This document shows, in pieces, positions 1-9,371 of a DNA stretch of 64,000 nt; positions within the stretch are counted from its first letter, which is position 1; every line of letters starts with the position of its first letter. Origin of the DNA: Flavobacterium limnosediminis JC2902. Its GTDB lineage: Bacteria > Bacteroidota > Bacteroidia > Flavobacteriales > Flavobacteriaceae. Location: NCBI RefSeq assembly GCF_000498535.1, contig NZ_AVGG01000007.1, positions 62,001 through 126,000 on the forward strand. The letters are read 5' to 3'. The position numbers and the translations under genes were made by a program. The notes beneath the pieces were generated by a model, which searched no databases, was not told the origin of the DNA, and saw only the letters and a list, made by a program, of their open reading frames with translations.

Positions 1-128
1 TGTTTTTTATCTGTTCAATAAACATAAATGGCATTTTAGAAATTGGTGTATTTACGGCAGAATTTGTTACATCGAAGGTACTTCATTTTTTAATTTATAA
101 GGAGTACTTTTGAAAAAAATATATAATC

Positions 129-470
129 ATGATTACCATTTATCATAATCCGAGATGCAGCAAATCCAGAGAAGGCGTTTGCTTTTTAGAAGAAAAAGGA
201 ATTGAATTCAACACCGTTAAATACCTTGACGAGAATATCACAGTTGAAGAACTAACCGCGATAATCAAAAAATTAAACTGCAAACCGATTGAATTAGTCC
301 GAACAAAAGAAACGCTCTGGAAAGAAAATTACAAAGACAAGACTCTTTCAGATAAGGAAATAATAACCATTATGGCAGAAAATCCGGTGTTGATTGAACG
401 ACCTATCATTATTAACGGCGATAAGGCAGTAATTGGCAGACCCATCGAAAAAGTTTTGACAATTATTTAG
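129..470 (+). CDS. arsC: ArsC/YfgD-family arsenate reductase-like protein
   Basis: A 113-residue cytoplasmic protein of the thioredoxin-fold ArsC family, which reduces arsenate with glutaredoxin/glutathione. Many housekeeping members have no proven arsenate role. The N-terminal strand is followed by NPRCSKSRE, giving catalytic Cys10 and Arg14. Conserved arginines lie at about 59, 91 (ERPI) and 104 (GRP). Length and layout match the family. A TACTTTTG box at 105-112 fits the Bacteroidetes -7 element, but no clear -33 TTG was seen. No arsenite pump or ArsR lies nearby, so a general role is as likely as arsenic resistance. The following receptor starts about 100 nt downstream. Confidence 0.85.
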   Translation: MITIYHNPRCSKSREGVCFLEEKGIEFNTVKYLDENITVEELTAIIKKLNCKPIELVRTKETLWKENYKDKTLSDKEIITIMAENPVLIERPIIINGDKAVIGRPIEKVLTII

Positions 471-566
471 AACCGTTACATGATTGTTTTAACAAAGATT
501 TGGGAATTACGGCATAAACCAAAAAGTAATTTAGCAGTCTTAAGAAGCAAATCAAACCTATTACAC

Positions 567-3041
567 ATGAAAAAGATCAATTCTTTAGTAACTTTTTTGG
601 TGCTGTTAACAACGCTTTTTTCATTTGCGCAACAAAAACCGCAAACACAAAAAGTAAAAGTGACCGGAAAAGTTATTGAAAAATCTACTAATCAGCCTTT
701 AGAGTATGCCAGCGTCTATGCTCAAAACACCAAAAATCCTTCTTTAGTTTCGGGGGGAATGACTGATGCAAAAGGAGAATTTACCTTTGACGTTCCAGCC
801 GGAGTGTATTATATCAAAATCGAATTTTTAGGTTTCAAAACCGTTGAATTCAAAGATAAGGCAATCAATTCCGACACAAATCTGGGAGTAATTGCCGTTA
901 CGGAAGATTCTAAACAATTGGATGAAGTGGTTATCATTGCCGAAAAATCAACCGTTGAAATTAAACTCGACAAAAAAGTATACAACGTCGGTAAAGACAT
1001 GACCGTAAAAGGCGGAACCGCCAGCGATGTATTGGACAATGTACCTTCTGTTTCGGTAGATGTCGACGGAAACGTAAGTTTAAGAGGTAATGAAAACGTA
1101 AAAATCCTGATTGACGGAAAACCATCCGGAATGATTGGTGTAAACGTCGCACAAGCCTTAAAACAGCTTCCGGCCGATTCTGTTGACAAAGTCGAGGTAA
1201 TTACAAATCCGTCCTCCCGTTATGAATCGGAAGGTGGTGGCGGTATCGTAAACATCATCCTGAAAAAAGGAAAAAACCAAGGTATTAACGGTAGTGTCAC
1301 AGGAACCGTTGGACATCCTCAAAATTATGGTTTAACGGCTAATTTTAATTTCAGAGCCGAAAATTTCAACTTTTTCACCAACCTTGGGTATAACAACAGC
1401 ATCAGTCCGGGTAACTTTTTAAGAAATTCGGAATATTTAGATCCTAACCCGGGTTCACCCACTTTCATTGATGAAATGAGAGAAAACGACCGAGAAAGAA
1501 AAGGGAAGAACAACAATTTCGGTTTGGAATGGTATTTAAGTAAATCCTTAACATGGACAAATACTATAGGGTTTTCAAAAAATGAGGGAGGAAATCCGGA
1601 AAATGTGACCTACTATAATTATGATGAAAATCATGAACTAATCAACATCAGAAATCGTTATAACGACCAAACCAACGAGAGCAATAACATCAATTACTCT
1701 ACGAACTTCACAAAAAATTTCGCCAAAGAAGGACATAAATTAACGGCTGATTTTTCGGTTTCCGGAAATCATGATAATGATTTTTCCAAGATTGAAGAAA
1801 CGTTGGATGATAATTCAGGTTCAGTAATAACAGGAACAAAAAACAATCAGAAACAAAACCGTACGATGGTACAGACCGATTACGTTTTACCTATCGGAAA
1901 AGGACAATTCGAAGCCGGATATCGCGGTGATTTTTCCAATATGCTGACAGATTACGCTGTATTGGAAAATATTGACCCTAACACAAACACAGGTACTATC
2001 AATACCGACTTAACGAATAAGTTGGATTATAAGGAAAAAATAAACGCGATTTATTCGCAATACGGTGGTAAAATCGGCAAATTCAGTTATTTGGCCGGAC
2101 TTCGTTTTGAAGATTCCAACATCGATATTAATTTACTGACTACAAACGAGTTCAATAATAAGAAGTACAACAACTTATTTCCAAGTGCATTCTTAACCTA
2201 TGAGTTAGGTGAAAAAAGCAGCATCAGTGTTAATTACAGTAAAAGAATAAACCGTCCGAGAGGTCGTCTTATTAACCCGTTTTCAAATTACTCCAGTAAT
2301 ATAGCCTATTTCAAGGGTAACCCGGATATTGATCCTTCCATGACAAATGCTTTTGATCTGGGATATATGAAACAATGGGATAAATTAACACTGAGCACTT
2401 CCGCTTATTTAAATCATACTGAGAATTCTTTTCAGTTTATTCAAAGAGAGTCCGGAGATTTTGTAGATGGGATTCCTGTAATCGAAACAACACCGATTAA
2501 CCTGGCAACCGAATACAGAGCCGGTTTTGAATTCACCCTGAACTACACCCCTTTCAAATGGTGGAAATTAAACGGAAATTTCAATTTCTTCAGAAATGAA
2601 ACACAGGGAGATTATACATACACAGACTATCAAAACCAAGTTGTGGTTCAGAATTTTGACAATGTTGCCTATACTTGGTTTACACGTATCAGTTCAAAAA
2701 TAACGTTACCTTATGCAATCGACTGGCAAACTAACGCAACGTATAATGCGCCACAAACCAACGCACAAGGTACCAGTTTAGGTGTTATTTCCGCAAACTT
2801 AGCGTTCAGTAAAGATGTATTGAAAGATAAAGGAACCTTTACACTTAACGTGAATGACCTGTTCAATTCAAGAAAAAGAATTTTCGACAGTAATTTAAAC
2901 TCTGTTATAGCACATACAGAAATGCAGGGACGTGAAAGACAAATCAACTTATCGTTCACCTATCGTTTCAATAAGAAGAAAACAGATAAAGACAAACTAC
3001 CTAAAACTGCCGGTGAAAGTGAAGACTTCATTGGAGGTTAA
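567..3041 (+). CDS. TonB-dependent receptor, outer membrane beta-barrel family
   Basis: An outer-membrane receptor of about 824 residues. The start at 567 is chosen because it begins directly with a signal peptide (MKKINSLVTFLVLL, ending SFAQ); the frame is open further upstream, to 480, but that gives an implausible N-terminus. Order: signal peptide (1-21), carboxypeptidase-like regulatory domain (about 27-110, with VTGKVIEKSTNQPLEYASV), TonB plug (about 135-235, with LRGNENVKILIDGKPSG and GGGGIVNIILKKG), then a long beta-barrel with aromatic-rich strands ending in SFTYRFNKKK plus a short polar tail. This resembles the OMP_b-brl_3 class common in Flavobacteria. The substrate cannot be read from sequence; no SusD partner is adjacent, so it is not a typical glycan-uptake pair. 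Confidence 0.9.
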   Translation: MKKINSLVTFLVLLTTLFSFAQQKPQTQKVKVTGKVIEKSTNQPLEYASVYAQNTKNPSLVSGGMTDAKGEFTFDVPAGVYYIKIEFLGFKTVEFKDKAINSDTNLGVIAVTEDSKQLDEVVIIAEKSTVEIKLDKKVYNVGKDMTVKGGTASDVLDNVPSVSVDVDGNVSLRGNENVKILIDGKPSGMIGVNVAQALKQLPADSVDKVEVITNPSSRYESEGGGGIVNIILKKGKNQGINGSVTGTVGHPQNYGLTANFNFRAENFNFFTNLGYNNSISPGNFLRNSEYLDPNPGSPTFIDEMRENDRERKGKNNNFGLEWYLSKSLTWTNTIGFSKNEGGNPENVTYYNYDENHELINIRNRYNDQTNESNNINYSTNFTKNFAKEGHKLTADFSVSGNHDNDFSKIEETLDDNSGSVITGTKNNQKQNRTMVQTDYVLPIGKGQFEAGYRGDFSNMLTDYAVLENIDPNTNTGTINTDLTNKLDYKEKINAIYSQYGGKIGKFSYLAGLRFEDSNIDINLLTTNEFNNKKYNNLFPSAFLTYELGEKSSISVNYSKRINRPRGRLINPFSNYSSNIAYFKGNPDIDPSMTNAFDLGYMKQWDKLTLSTSAYLNHTENSFQFIQRESGDFVDGIPVIETTPINLATEYRAGFEFTLNYTPFKWWKLNGNFNFFRNETQGDYTYTDYQNQVVVQNFDNVAYTWFTRISSKITLPYAIDWQTNATYNAPQTNAQGTSLGVISANLAFSKDVLKDKGTFTLNVNDLFNSRKRIFDSNLNSVIAHTEMQGRERQINLSFTYRFNKKKTDKDKLPKTAGESEDFIGG

Positions 3042-3046
3042 AACTA

Positions 3047-3080
3047 AAAAAAGTCCCGAATATCGGGACTTTTTTATTTT
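3047..3080. terminator. bidirectional rho-independent terminator
   Basis: The stem AAGTCCCGA / TCGGGACTT (3051-3059 and 3063-3071) has a 3-nt loop and is flanked by A-runs on the left and T-runs on the right. It lies between two convergent genes (receptor on plus, small membrane protein on minus) and can serve both. Confidence 0.9.
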
Positions 3081-3100
3081 TATGAAAGTTAGAATTCTAA

Positions 3101-3262
3101 CTATTCATTGTTTTTGCGATTTCTTTTCTCTTTAAATCCTTCCCATAATGCTCCTCCTACCCAGTAGAACACGAAGTTCACCAAGAAAAGCATTAACCAG
3201 AATCCTGTTAAAAAGATTCCTAAGAAAAGTAAAAAGCCTAAGTACTGTTTAAATTCAAACAT
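3101..3262 (-). CDS. small conserved-looking membrane protein (53 aa)
   Basis: A 53-residue reading frame beginning MFEFKQYLGFLLFLG, followed by one long or two closely spaced membrane segments (about residues 7-38), ending in a basic tail (KEKRNRKNNE). Hydrophobic core, aromatic residues at the membrane edge and a charged C-terminus are typical of real small membrane proteins. The gene ends beside a bidirectional terminator and starts 135 nt from the divergent fumarase start, which supports an independent transcript. I do not recognise the family with certainty, and no function is assigned. Confidence 0.65.
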   Translation of the reverse strand: MFEFKQYLGFLLFLGIFLTGFWLMLFLVNFVFYWVGGALWEGFKEKRNRKNNE

Positions 3263-3397
3263 GTTTTCCGGAATTTTATGAATTCAGGCCAAATATACGT
3301 GTAAATATCCGCCCCAACAACAGTTCTCTTAAAATTATTTTAACAATACTCATTAAACGATTGATATTCACTAAATTTAGATAAAAATAAATATATC

Positions 3398-4780
3398 ATG
3401 GACTTCCGAACAGAAAAAGATACTATGGGAGAAGTACGTGTTCCGTCAGAAAAATACTGGGGAGCACAGACTGAACGTTCCAGAAACAATTTCAAAATTG
3501 GCGAACCTTCTTCCATGCCCAAAGAAATCATTGAAGCGTTTGCCTATTTAAAAAAAGCGGCGGCCTACACCAATTGTGATTTGGCGGTTTTACCTATTGA
3601 AAAACGCGATGCCATTGCTCAGGTGTGTGATGAAATCCTGTCAGGAAAACTTGATGATAATTTTCCGTTAGTTATTTGGCAAACTGGTTCGGGCACGCAA
3701 AGCAATATGAATATGAACGAGGTTATTGCCAACCGGGCTCAGGTTTTGGCCGGAAATAAAATTGGTGATGAACCTTTTATCAAAGCCAATGACGATGTAA
3801 ACAAATCACAATCCTCCAACGATACGTTCCCGACAGCCATGCACATTGCGGCTTATAAAATCATAATTGAAACCACCATTCCCGGAGTTGAACAGCTTCG
3901 TGACACACTACAATCAAAATCGGAAGCCTTTAAAGGTGTGGTAAAAATCGGTCGAACCCATTTAATGGATGCCACTCCCCTAACATTAGGTCAGGAGCTT
4001 TCGGGTTATGTTTCACAATTAAATCACGGATTGAAAGCCATACAAAACACATTAGCTCATTTATCCGAATTAGCGTTGGGCGGAACAGCCGTAGGAACCG
4101 GTTTAAACGCCCCTAAAGACTACGACATAAAAGTGGCCGATTACATCTCCAAATTCACCGCACTGCCTTTTAAAACCGCTGAAAACAAGTTTGAAGCGCT
4201 GGCCGCTCACGATGCCATGGTGGAAACACACGGAGCATTGAAACAATTGGCAGTTTCGTTAAATAAAATTGCGAATGATATCCGAATGATGGCTTCGGGT
4301 CCGCGTTCCGGAATCGGGGAAATCCTGATACCCGAAAACGAACCGGGTTCTTCCATCATGCCCGGAAAAGTAAACCCCACACAATGCGAAGCCTTAACCA
4401 TGGTTTGTGCTCAGGTCATGGGAAATGACGTTGCCATTACAATAGGTGCCGCTCAGGGACACTACGAACTGAATGTTTTCAAACCGCTGATTGCTGCCAA
4501 TTTTCTTCAATCGGCAAGATTATTAGGAGATGCCTGTATGTCGTTCAATGAACATTGTGCCCAAGGAATCGAACCGAATTATATCCGAATCAAGGAATTG
4601 GTTGATAATTCACTGATGCTGGTTACCGCTTTAAATACGAAAATTGGCTATTACAAGGCTGCCGAAATTGCTCAAACAGCATATAAAAACGGAACCTCCT
4701 TAAAAGAAGAGGCTGTTCGGTTGGGCTATGTTTCTGCGGAAGATTTTGATGCCTGGGTAAAACCCGAAGACATGGTTTAA
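3398..4780 (+). CDS. fumC: class II fumarate hydratase
   Basis: A 460-residue cytoplasmic enzyme interconverting fumarate and malate in the TCA cycle; members are homotetramers. The sequence shows the superfamily signature [11 protein letters not shown] at about residue 317, the early [10 protein letters not shown] segment, and [16 protein letters not shown] (catalytic His region). It starts [28 protein letters not shown], as in typical FumC, and length is normal. A second member of the same superfamily in this window, the exported aspartase, differs by having a signal peptide and a VMPE continuation. The stop codon overlaps the convergent corA stop by 4 nt. Confidence 0.96.
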   Translation: MDFRTEKDTMGEVRVPSEKYWGAQTERSRNNFKIGEPSSMPKEIIEAFAYLKKAAAYTNCDLAVLPIEKRDAIAQVCDEILSGKLDDNFPLVIWQTGSGTQSNMNMNEVIANRAQVLAGNKIGDEPFIKANDDVNKSQSSNDTFPTAMHIAAYKIIIETTIPGVEQLRDTLQSKSEAFKGVVKIGRTHLMDATPLTLGQELSGYVSQLNHGLKAIQNTLAHLSELALGGTAVGTGLNAPKDYDIKVADYISKFTALPFKTAENKFEALAAHDAMVETHGALKQLAVSLNKIANDIRMMASGPRSGIGEILIPENEPGSSIMPGKVNPTQCEALTMVCAQVMGNDVAITIGAAQGHYELNVFKPLIAANFLQSARLLGDACMSFNEHCAQGIEPNYIRIKELVDNSLMLVTALNTKIGYYKAAEIAQTAYKNGTSLKEEAVRLGYVSAEDFDAWVKPEDMV

Positions 4781-5877
4781 AACCAGTTCTTTTTCCTGAA
4801 ATAAAACAACATCCCTACGACAATTAAAAACATAAATCCCATTATAAGAAAGTAACCGTTGTGCCAACGCAGCTCGGGCATATAATCGAAATTCATTCCA
4901 TAAACCCCAACTATAAATGTTAGTGGTATAAATACAACCGAAACCACGGTGAGGGTTTTCATAATCTCATTCATCCGCTGGCTTTGCGCCGAAAAGTGAA
5001 AATGAGAAGCACTGTCCAATGAAGTCAAATCGTAGTCAATCTGCTCCAGAAGCTCCAGACATTTCTGATGCAAACGGGCGAAAAAAGTGTAATTCGCAGC
5101 TTCAATTCCGTCATACTCATTATCATCCTGAAAACTTTTCAGACTAAACAATGCATCGCGAAGCGGAACAATGGCTCGTTTCAGATAATTGAGATTCTCA
5201 CGGTTATTCTCAATCCGCACCAAAACATCCTGTTTGTGATTGGTTTTTGCTTCAATCATTAATACCTCTATCCTATCCTCATAATTTTCGATGGTGATGT
5301 AGAAGTTTTCCATAACTGCATCCAGCATCAGATACAACAGGTAATCATTTTTCTTTTTGCAGACGATTCCCGCATTTGTTCTGATACGTTCCCGGATATG
5401 CGTAAAAAAATCACTTTTCTTCTCCTGAAAAGAAACCAGCAGATTTTCTTTTAATATGAAACTAATTTGCTCCACCCGCAAGTAGTTCAGATCCTCTTCA
5501 GGCAAAATTGATTTGATGGTAAAAAAGAGGGTATCACCTAATTCTTCCATTTTGGAACGGCGTGTTGTATTGAGGATATCACCCACTATATAAGGCTCCA
5601 CCTGAAGCAAATCCCCAATATCCTTAATTAAATTAACATCATGTAATCCGTGTACATTTAACCATTTAATATCATTTATGTGAAGTGAATTAGTAAGTGT
5701 TTCTCCAACCCTGTTAATATGGATATTTTTGAATTCCTGATACTGATTTTCATTATATACAAACAACTGCATTTCCACGGAATCTGTGCGATGAATACCC
5801 GTGTATTCGTAAAAATTGGGTTGGGTTTTACGCCCTTTTTTATATTTTATCTTTCTCAAAACCGAATAATTTGTCAT
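4777..5877 (-). CDS. corA: CorA-family magnesium/cobalt transport protein
   Basis: A 366-residue inner-membrane divalent cation channel of the CorA/MIT family. The large N-terminal cytoplasmic domain is followed by a long helical stalk and two C-terminal membrane segments. The diagnostic GMN motif occurs in [12 protein letters not shown] at about residue 326, followed by the second segment and a basic tail (FRKKNWF). Length is typical. The gene is convergent with fumC (4-nt overlap) and divergent from hutI, with about 50 nt between starts. Selectivity (Mg, Co, Ni or Zn) cannot be read from the sequence. Confidence 0.93.
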   Translation of the reverse strand: MTNYSVLRKIKYKKGRKTQPNFYEYTGIHRTDSVEMQLFVYNENQYQEFKNIHINRVGETLTNSLHINDIKWLNVHGLHDVNLIKDIGDLLQVEPYIVGDILNTTRRSKMEELGDTLFFTIKSILPEEDLNYLRVEQISFILKENLLVSFQEKKSDFFTHIRERIRTNAGIVCKKKNDYLLYLMLDAVMENFYITIENYEDRIEVLMIEAKTNHKQDVLVRIENNRENLNYLKRAIVPLRDALFSLKSFQDDNEYDGIEAANYTFFARLHQKCLELLEQIDYDLTSLDSASHFHFSAQSQRMNEIMKTLTVVSVVFIPLTFIVGVYGMNFDYMPELRWHNGYFLIMGFMFLIVVGMLFYFRKKNWF

Positions 5878-5929
5878 AAAGATAGGAGTTTTTGAAATTC
5901 CATTTTACATTTACAGAAAAATTAAGACA

Positions 5930-7165
5930 ATGAAAATCCTTATAAAAAATATAAAAGAACTTTTACAGGTTCGTGAAAATACGATCGATAAAGTTTCCGG
6001 AGCAGAAATGGCGGTTTTACCAAAAATTGACAACGCTTTTTTAGTGATTGAAAACGACCGGATTGCCGATTTCGGAACGATGCACAATTGTCCAAATGAC
6101 ACCTTCGATCAGGTAATTGACGCAACAGGAAAAACTGTTTTACCTACTTGGGTTGACAGCCACACTCATATTGTTTATGCCGGGAATCGTGAGCAGGAAT
6201 TCGTGGACCGTATTAACGGATTGAGTTATGAAGAAATTGCCAATCGCGGTGGCGGAATTTTAAATTCGGCAAAAAAACTTAATGCGACATCCGAAGAGGA
6301 AATCTACAACCAATCGAAAGTCCGTTTGGAAGAGGTAATGCAGCAGGGAACCGGAGCTGTAGAAATCAAATCGGGTTACGGTTTAACGGTGGAAGGCGAA
6401 CTGAAAATGCTCCGCGTCATCAAAAGACTTTCCCAAAACTATCCGATCAAAATCAAAGCAACTTTTTTGGGCGCACATGCTTTTCCAACGGAATACAAAG
6501 AAAACCATTTGGCTTACATCGATTTGATTATCAATGAAATGCTTCCCAGAATTGCAAAAGAAAATTTAGCCGATTATATCGATGCTTTCCTTGAAACCGG
6601 CTATTTCTCCGTAGAAGAAACCGAAAGGATCATGGAAGCCGGAAAACAATTCGGCCTGACCGCAAAAATTCACGTCAATCAATTTACAGCCATCAACGGA
6701 ATTGCGGCCTGCGTAAAACATGAAGCGCTTTCTGTAGATCATCTTGAAATTGTAACCGATGAAGACATTATTGCTTTAAAAAACAGCAAAACCATGCCGG
6801 TTGCCTTACCAAGCTGCTCTTATTTCATCAGCATCCCTTATACTCCGGCACGTCACATGATTTCGGCAGGATTACCGTTAGCATTGGCATCCGATTTCAA
6901 TCCGGGAACAACGCCATCGGGGAACATGAATTTTGTTGTGGCAACAGCCTGCATTAAAATGAAAATGACTCCGGAAGAAGCCATAAACGCGGCCACCATC
7001 AACGGAGCTTATGCCATGGGAATTTCCGATACTCACGGGAGTATAACCAAAGGAAAATCGGCAAATATTATTATCACCAAACCGCTTACGTCCTACTACC
7101 AGATTCCCTATGCTTTTGGAAGTAATCTGATTGAACAGGTTATTATTGAAGGACAGTTGATTTAA
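5930..7165 (+). CDS. hutI: imidazolonepropionase
   Basis: A 411-residue amidohydrolase-superfamily enzyme that hydrolyses 4-imidazolone-5-propionate to N-formimino-L-glutamate, the third step of histidine degradation. Metal and active-site motifs are visible: DSHTHIVYAGNR near residue 68, GAHAFPTEYK, KIHVNQF, DHLE and SDFNPGT. The length is standard. HutG, the next enzyme of the pathway, lies 1.1 kb downstream beyond an unrelated minus-strand gene. HutH and HutU are not in the window, so the pathway is dispersed or continues elsewhere. Confidence 0.95.
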   Translation: MKILIKNIKELLQVRENTIDKVSGAEMAVLPKIDNAFLVIENDRIADFGTMHNCPNDTFDQVIDATGKTVLPTWVDSHTHIVYAGNREQEFVDRINGLSYEEIANRGGGILNSAKKLNATSEEEIYNQSKVRLEEVMQQGTGAVEIKSGYGLTVEGELKMLRVIKRLSQNYPIKIKATFLGAHAFPTEYKENHLAYIDLIINEMLPRIAKENLADYIDAFLETGYFSVEETERIMEAGKQFGLTAKIHVNQFTAINGIAACVKHEALSVDHLEIVTDEDIIALKNSKTMPVALPSCSYFISIPYTPARHMISAGLPLALASDFNPGTTPSGNMNFVVATACIKMKMTPEEAINAATINGAYAMGISDTHGSITKGKSANIIITKPLTSYYQIPYAFGSNLIEQVIIEGQLI

Positions 7166-7245
7166 TTCCGAAACTATTCCGTTCATCATACTTCCACAGA
7201 TTTCCCTTCATTTTTTAATCTGTGAATCAGTAAAAAAAACAATAA

Positions 7246-7277
7246 AAAAGGCTGCCAGAAATGACAGCCTTTTATTC
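7246..7277. terminator. bidirectional terminator after hutI
   Basis: AAAAGGCTG pairs with CAGCCTTTT around a short partly paired interior. It is A-rich upstream and T-rich downstream, and lies between the convergent hutI and the minus-strand coiled-coil gene. Confidence 0.85.
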
Positions 7278-7293
7278 TATTAAGAAGAATTAA

Positions 7294-8169
7294 TTATCTT
7301 AAAGTAAAACTTGTTTTAGAAACCAATTCCCCTTTATCAAAGATATTTACATAGAATATTCCTCCTTCAATATCTTTAACCGGTAAATCTTGTGATACCT
7401 GAACTGTTTTGTTTTCGTATTTAACTGTTTTTTCAAAACTGTACGTTAATGTTTTTTCACCGAAAGATTCGGTTTTTTTATCTCCTAAAACATTATTCTT
7501 ACTGTCGATTACCTGAATATGGTAAGTTTTGTCTCCTGACTTTGCAATTTGATTTTCCGCAATCATAAAACTGATTTTTAACACATCGGCTCTGCTTGCT
7601 TTGTCTGTATCAATTTGTTTTCCTGAACTTCTTTGTTTAACAGCCATTGTCTGAAGGTTCAAAACCGACAATTTGGACCCTTTTTCAACCGTTTTAGCCA
7701 GGTTTTCGTTTGTAGCAACTAAAGTATCGCGAACTTTACGAGTGTCTTCCAATACAACTTGCGTACTGTCGCGTTGCGTAGTAAGCGTTTCGTTTTGCTT
7801 TTTCAATGCATCATTTTCTTTTATTAAGTTGTCCATTTCGCGTTTTAAACGTAAATAGTCATTTTTAAACTTAGCCATAGATGCAGCGTCTCCCTGAGAT
7901 TTTTCTAGTTCGGCTTTTAATTGCACCAATTTTTCTCTTTCTGCCGACAGTTCATCAGAAAGTTCCGTATTGGCCGCAATTGCTTCGTCATATTTAGCAA
8001 TCGATGCCTGCAATTCTTCACTTAATTTTTCTTTTTCTGACATTATTTTATTCTCAGTTGTCTGGTTATCAGTACTCATTTTATACATATATCCCAAACT
8101 TCCCAATAATAATAATGCTAATACAATGATAATAGCTTTTAAACTAGAATTACTTTTTTGATTTTCCAT
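7294..8169 (-). CDS. membrane-anchored coiled-coil protein, unknown function
   Basis: A 291-residue protein with a short basic N-terminus, one membrane segment (about 11-28, AIIIVLALLLLGSLGYMY) and a long coiled coil (about 40-165) rich in K, E, L and D with heptad spacing. The C-terminal globular part (about 185-291) is beta-rich and ends FDKGELVSKTSFTLR. The topology suggests an inner-membrane anchor with the coiled coil outside the cytoplasm. The C-terminal domain resembles nothing I can name. It separates hutI from hutG, but its strand and content do not tie it to histidine degradation. Confidence 0.75.
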   Translation of the reverse strand: MENQKSNSSLKAIIIVLALLLLGSLGYMYKMSTDNQTTENKIMSEKEKLSEELQASIAKYDEAIAANTELSDELSAEREKLVQLKAELEKSQGDAASMAKFKNDYLRLKREMDNLIKENDALKKQNETLTTQRDSTQVVLEDTRKVRDTLVATNENLAKTVEKGSKLSVLNLQTMAVKQRSSGKQIDTDKASRADVLKISFMIAENQIAKSGDKTYHIQVIDSKNNVLGDKKTESFGEKTLTYSFEKTVKYENKTVQVSQDLPVKDIEGGIFYVNIFDKGELVSKTSFTLR

Positions 8170-8276
8170 GGTATTTATATTTTCTTCAAATTTAATTTTT
8201 TTTTCATTTAAACCTAAATTAATAAACGAAGTTTTAGATAAAATAGTATTTTTGAATGCATTATTTTTAGTTTTTT

Positions 8277-9311
8277 ATGGAGAAACTCATCCGTTTTACA
8301 ATAAGCGATTTAACCAAAATCACAAGTCACAGAAACACTGAAATTAAATTTGGGGAACGGATTCAAACGGTACCTAAAGAAATGGACACCTTGGAGTTTC
8401 TTGAAAGCAGCGATGCCGATTTTGTACTTTTCGGAGTACCCGAAGATATCGGAGTACGAGCTAACTTAGGTCGTCCCGGAGCAGCTTCAGCATGGGAAAG
8501 CACGTTAAAAAGCATTGTAAATATCCAGAATAACCGTTTTTGCAAAGGAAGCCGGCTGATGATTTTAGGTACATTAGACGTGAAACCGGAAATGGAAGAA
8601 ATCGAAACTTTAAACATTAATAACAAAGACGACAAAAAGAAATTCTTTAAACTGGTTGACAAAATTGACAAAGAAGTTTCACACATCATCTGTAAAATTG
8701 TAAAAGCCGGAAAAATTCCGATTATAATCGGTGGCGGTCATAACAATGCCTACGGAAACATTAAAGGATTGGCTTTAGCCAAAGGAAAACCCGTAAACGC
8801 GATAAACTTTGATGCCCATACCGATTTTCGTGCACTCGAAGGACGCCACAGCGGTAACGGATTTTCATATGCCTATGAAGAAGGTTTTCTTAAAAAATAT
8901 TTCATTTTCGGATTACACGAAAGCTACACTTCCAAAAGTATCCTGGAAAGTATTAAAAAAGCAGAAGACAAAATAAAATACAATACTTACGAACAGATTG
9001 CTATCCGAAAAGAAAAAAGTTTTGAATCAGAAATGGATCTTGCTGAGAAACACATCAGCGGCGATGCGTTCGGAATTGAAATCGATCTGGATGCCATTCC
9101 GAATATTCCAAGCAGTGCCATGACACTCAGCGGTTTCTCAGTAGAGCAGTTGCGTCAGTTTCTGCATTACTTCGGTCAGAATCCAAATGCCTCCTATTTA
9201 CACATTTGCGAAGGCGCTCCGGATTTGGCTGAAGAAAAAAACAACCATCTGGTAGGTAAATTAATTGCATATCTGATAACCGATTTTATGAAAGCAAAAT
9301 CGAATAAATAA
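8277..9311 (+). CDS. hutG: formimidoylglutamase (arginase/agmatinase superfamily)
   Basis: A 344-residue manganese enzyme of the ureohydrolase fold that would hydrolyse N-formimino-L-glutamate to glutamate and formamide, the last step of one histidine pathway. Ligand motifs are present: GGGHNN at about 152-157, NFDAHTDF at about 177-184 and EIDLDA at about 266-271. The first motif reads GGGH rather than the GGDH of arginases, as expected for HutG. HutI upstream supports this assignment over arginase. A TATTTTTG box at 8247-8254 is a plausible -7 element. It begins MEKLIRF 23 nt after that box. Confidence 0.85.
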   Translation: MEKLIRFTISDLTKITSHRNTEIKFGERIQTVPKEMDTLEFLESSDADFVLFGVPEDIGVRANLGRPGAASAWESTLKSIVNIQNNRFCKGSRLMILGTLDVKPEMEEIETLNINNKDDKKKFFKLVDKIDKEVSHIICKIVKAGKIPIIIGGGHNNAYGNIKGLALAKGKPVNAINFDAHTDFRALEGRHSGNGFSYAYEEGFLKKYFIFGLHESYTSKSILESIKKAEDKIKYNTYEQIAIRKEKSFESEMDLAEKHISGDAFGIEIDLDAIPNIPSSAMTLSGFSVEQLRQFLHYFGQNPNASYLHICEGAPDLAEEKNNHLVGKLIAYLITDFMKAKSNK

Positions 9312-9330
9312 CAATCTCGAATTTTTAGAG

Positions 9331-9371
9331 TACTTTTGCAAACGATAGTCACTAAACACTATCGTTTTTTT
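9331..9371 (+). promoter_or_regulatory. -7 box plus hairpin with T-run before the helicase gene
   Basis: TACTTTTG at 9331-9338 matches the Bacteroidetes -7 element TANNTTTG. Directly after it, AAACGATAGT (9340-9349) pairs perfectly with ACTATCGTTT (9358-9367) around an 8-nt loop, followed by Ts up to the helicase ATG at 9372. It is either the terminator of hutG or a hairpin at the 5' end of the helicase mRNA. It also argues against the earlier in-frame ATG at 9336. Confidence 0.6.

Noticed and set aside
1..128. A minus-strand gene start at 34 (MPFMFIEQ...)
   Set aside because: Only about 11 codons are inside the window and no domain or promoter can be judged, so it is not annotated.
129..470. 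Arsenic-resistance operon
   Set aside because: Only the ArsC-like reductase is present; no arsR, arsB or acr3 is nearby, so a resistance cluster is not supported.
5930..9311. A complete hut operon
   Set aside because: Only hutI and hutG are present, separated by an unrelated minus-strand gene; hutH, hutU and a regulator are absent.
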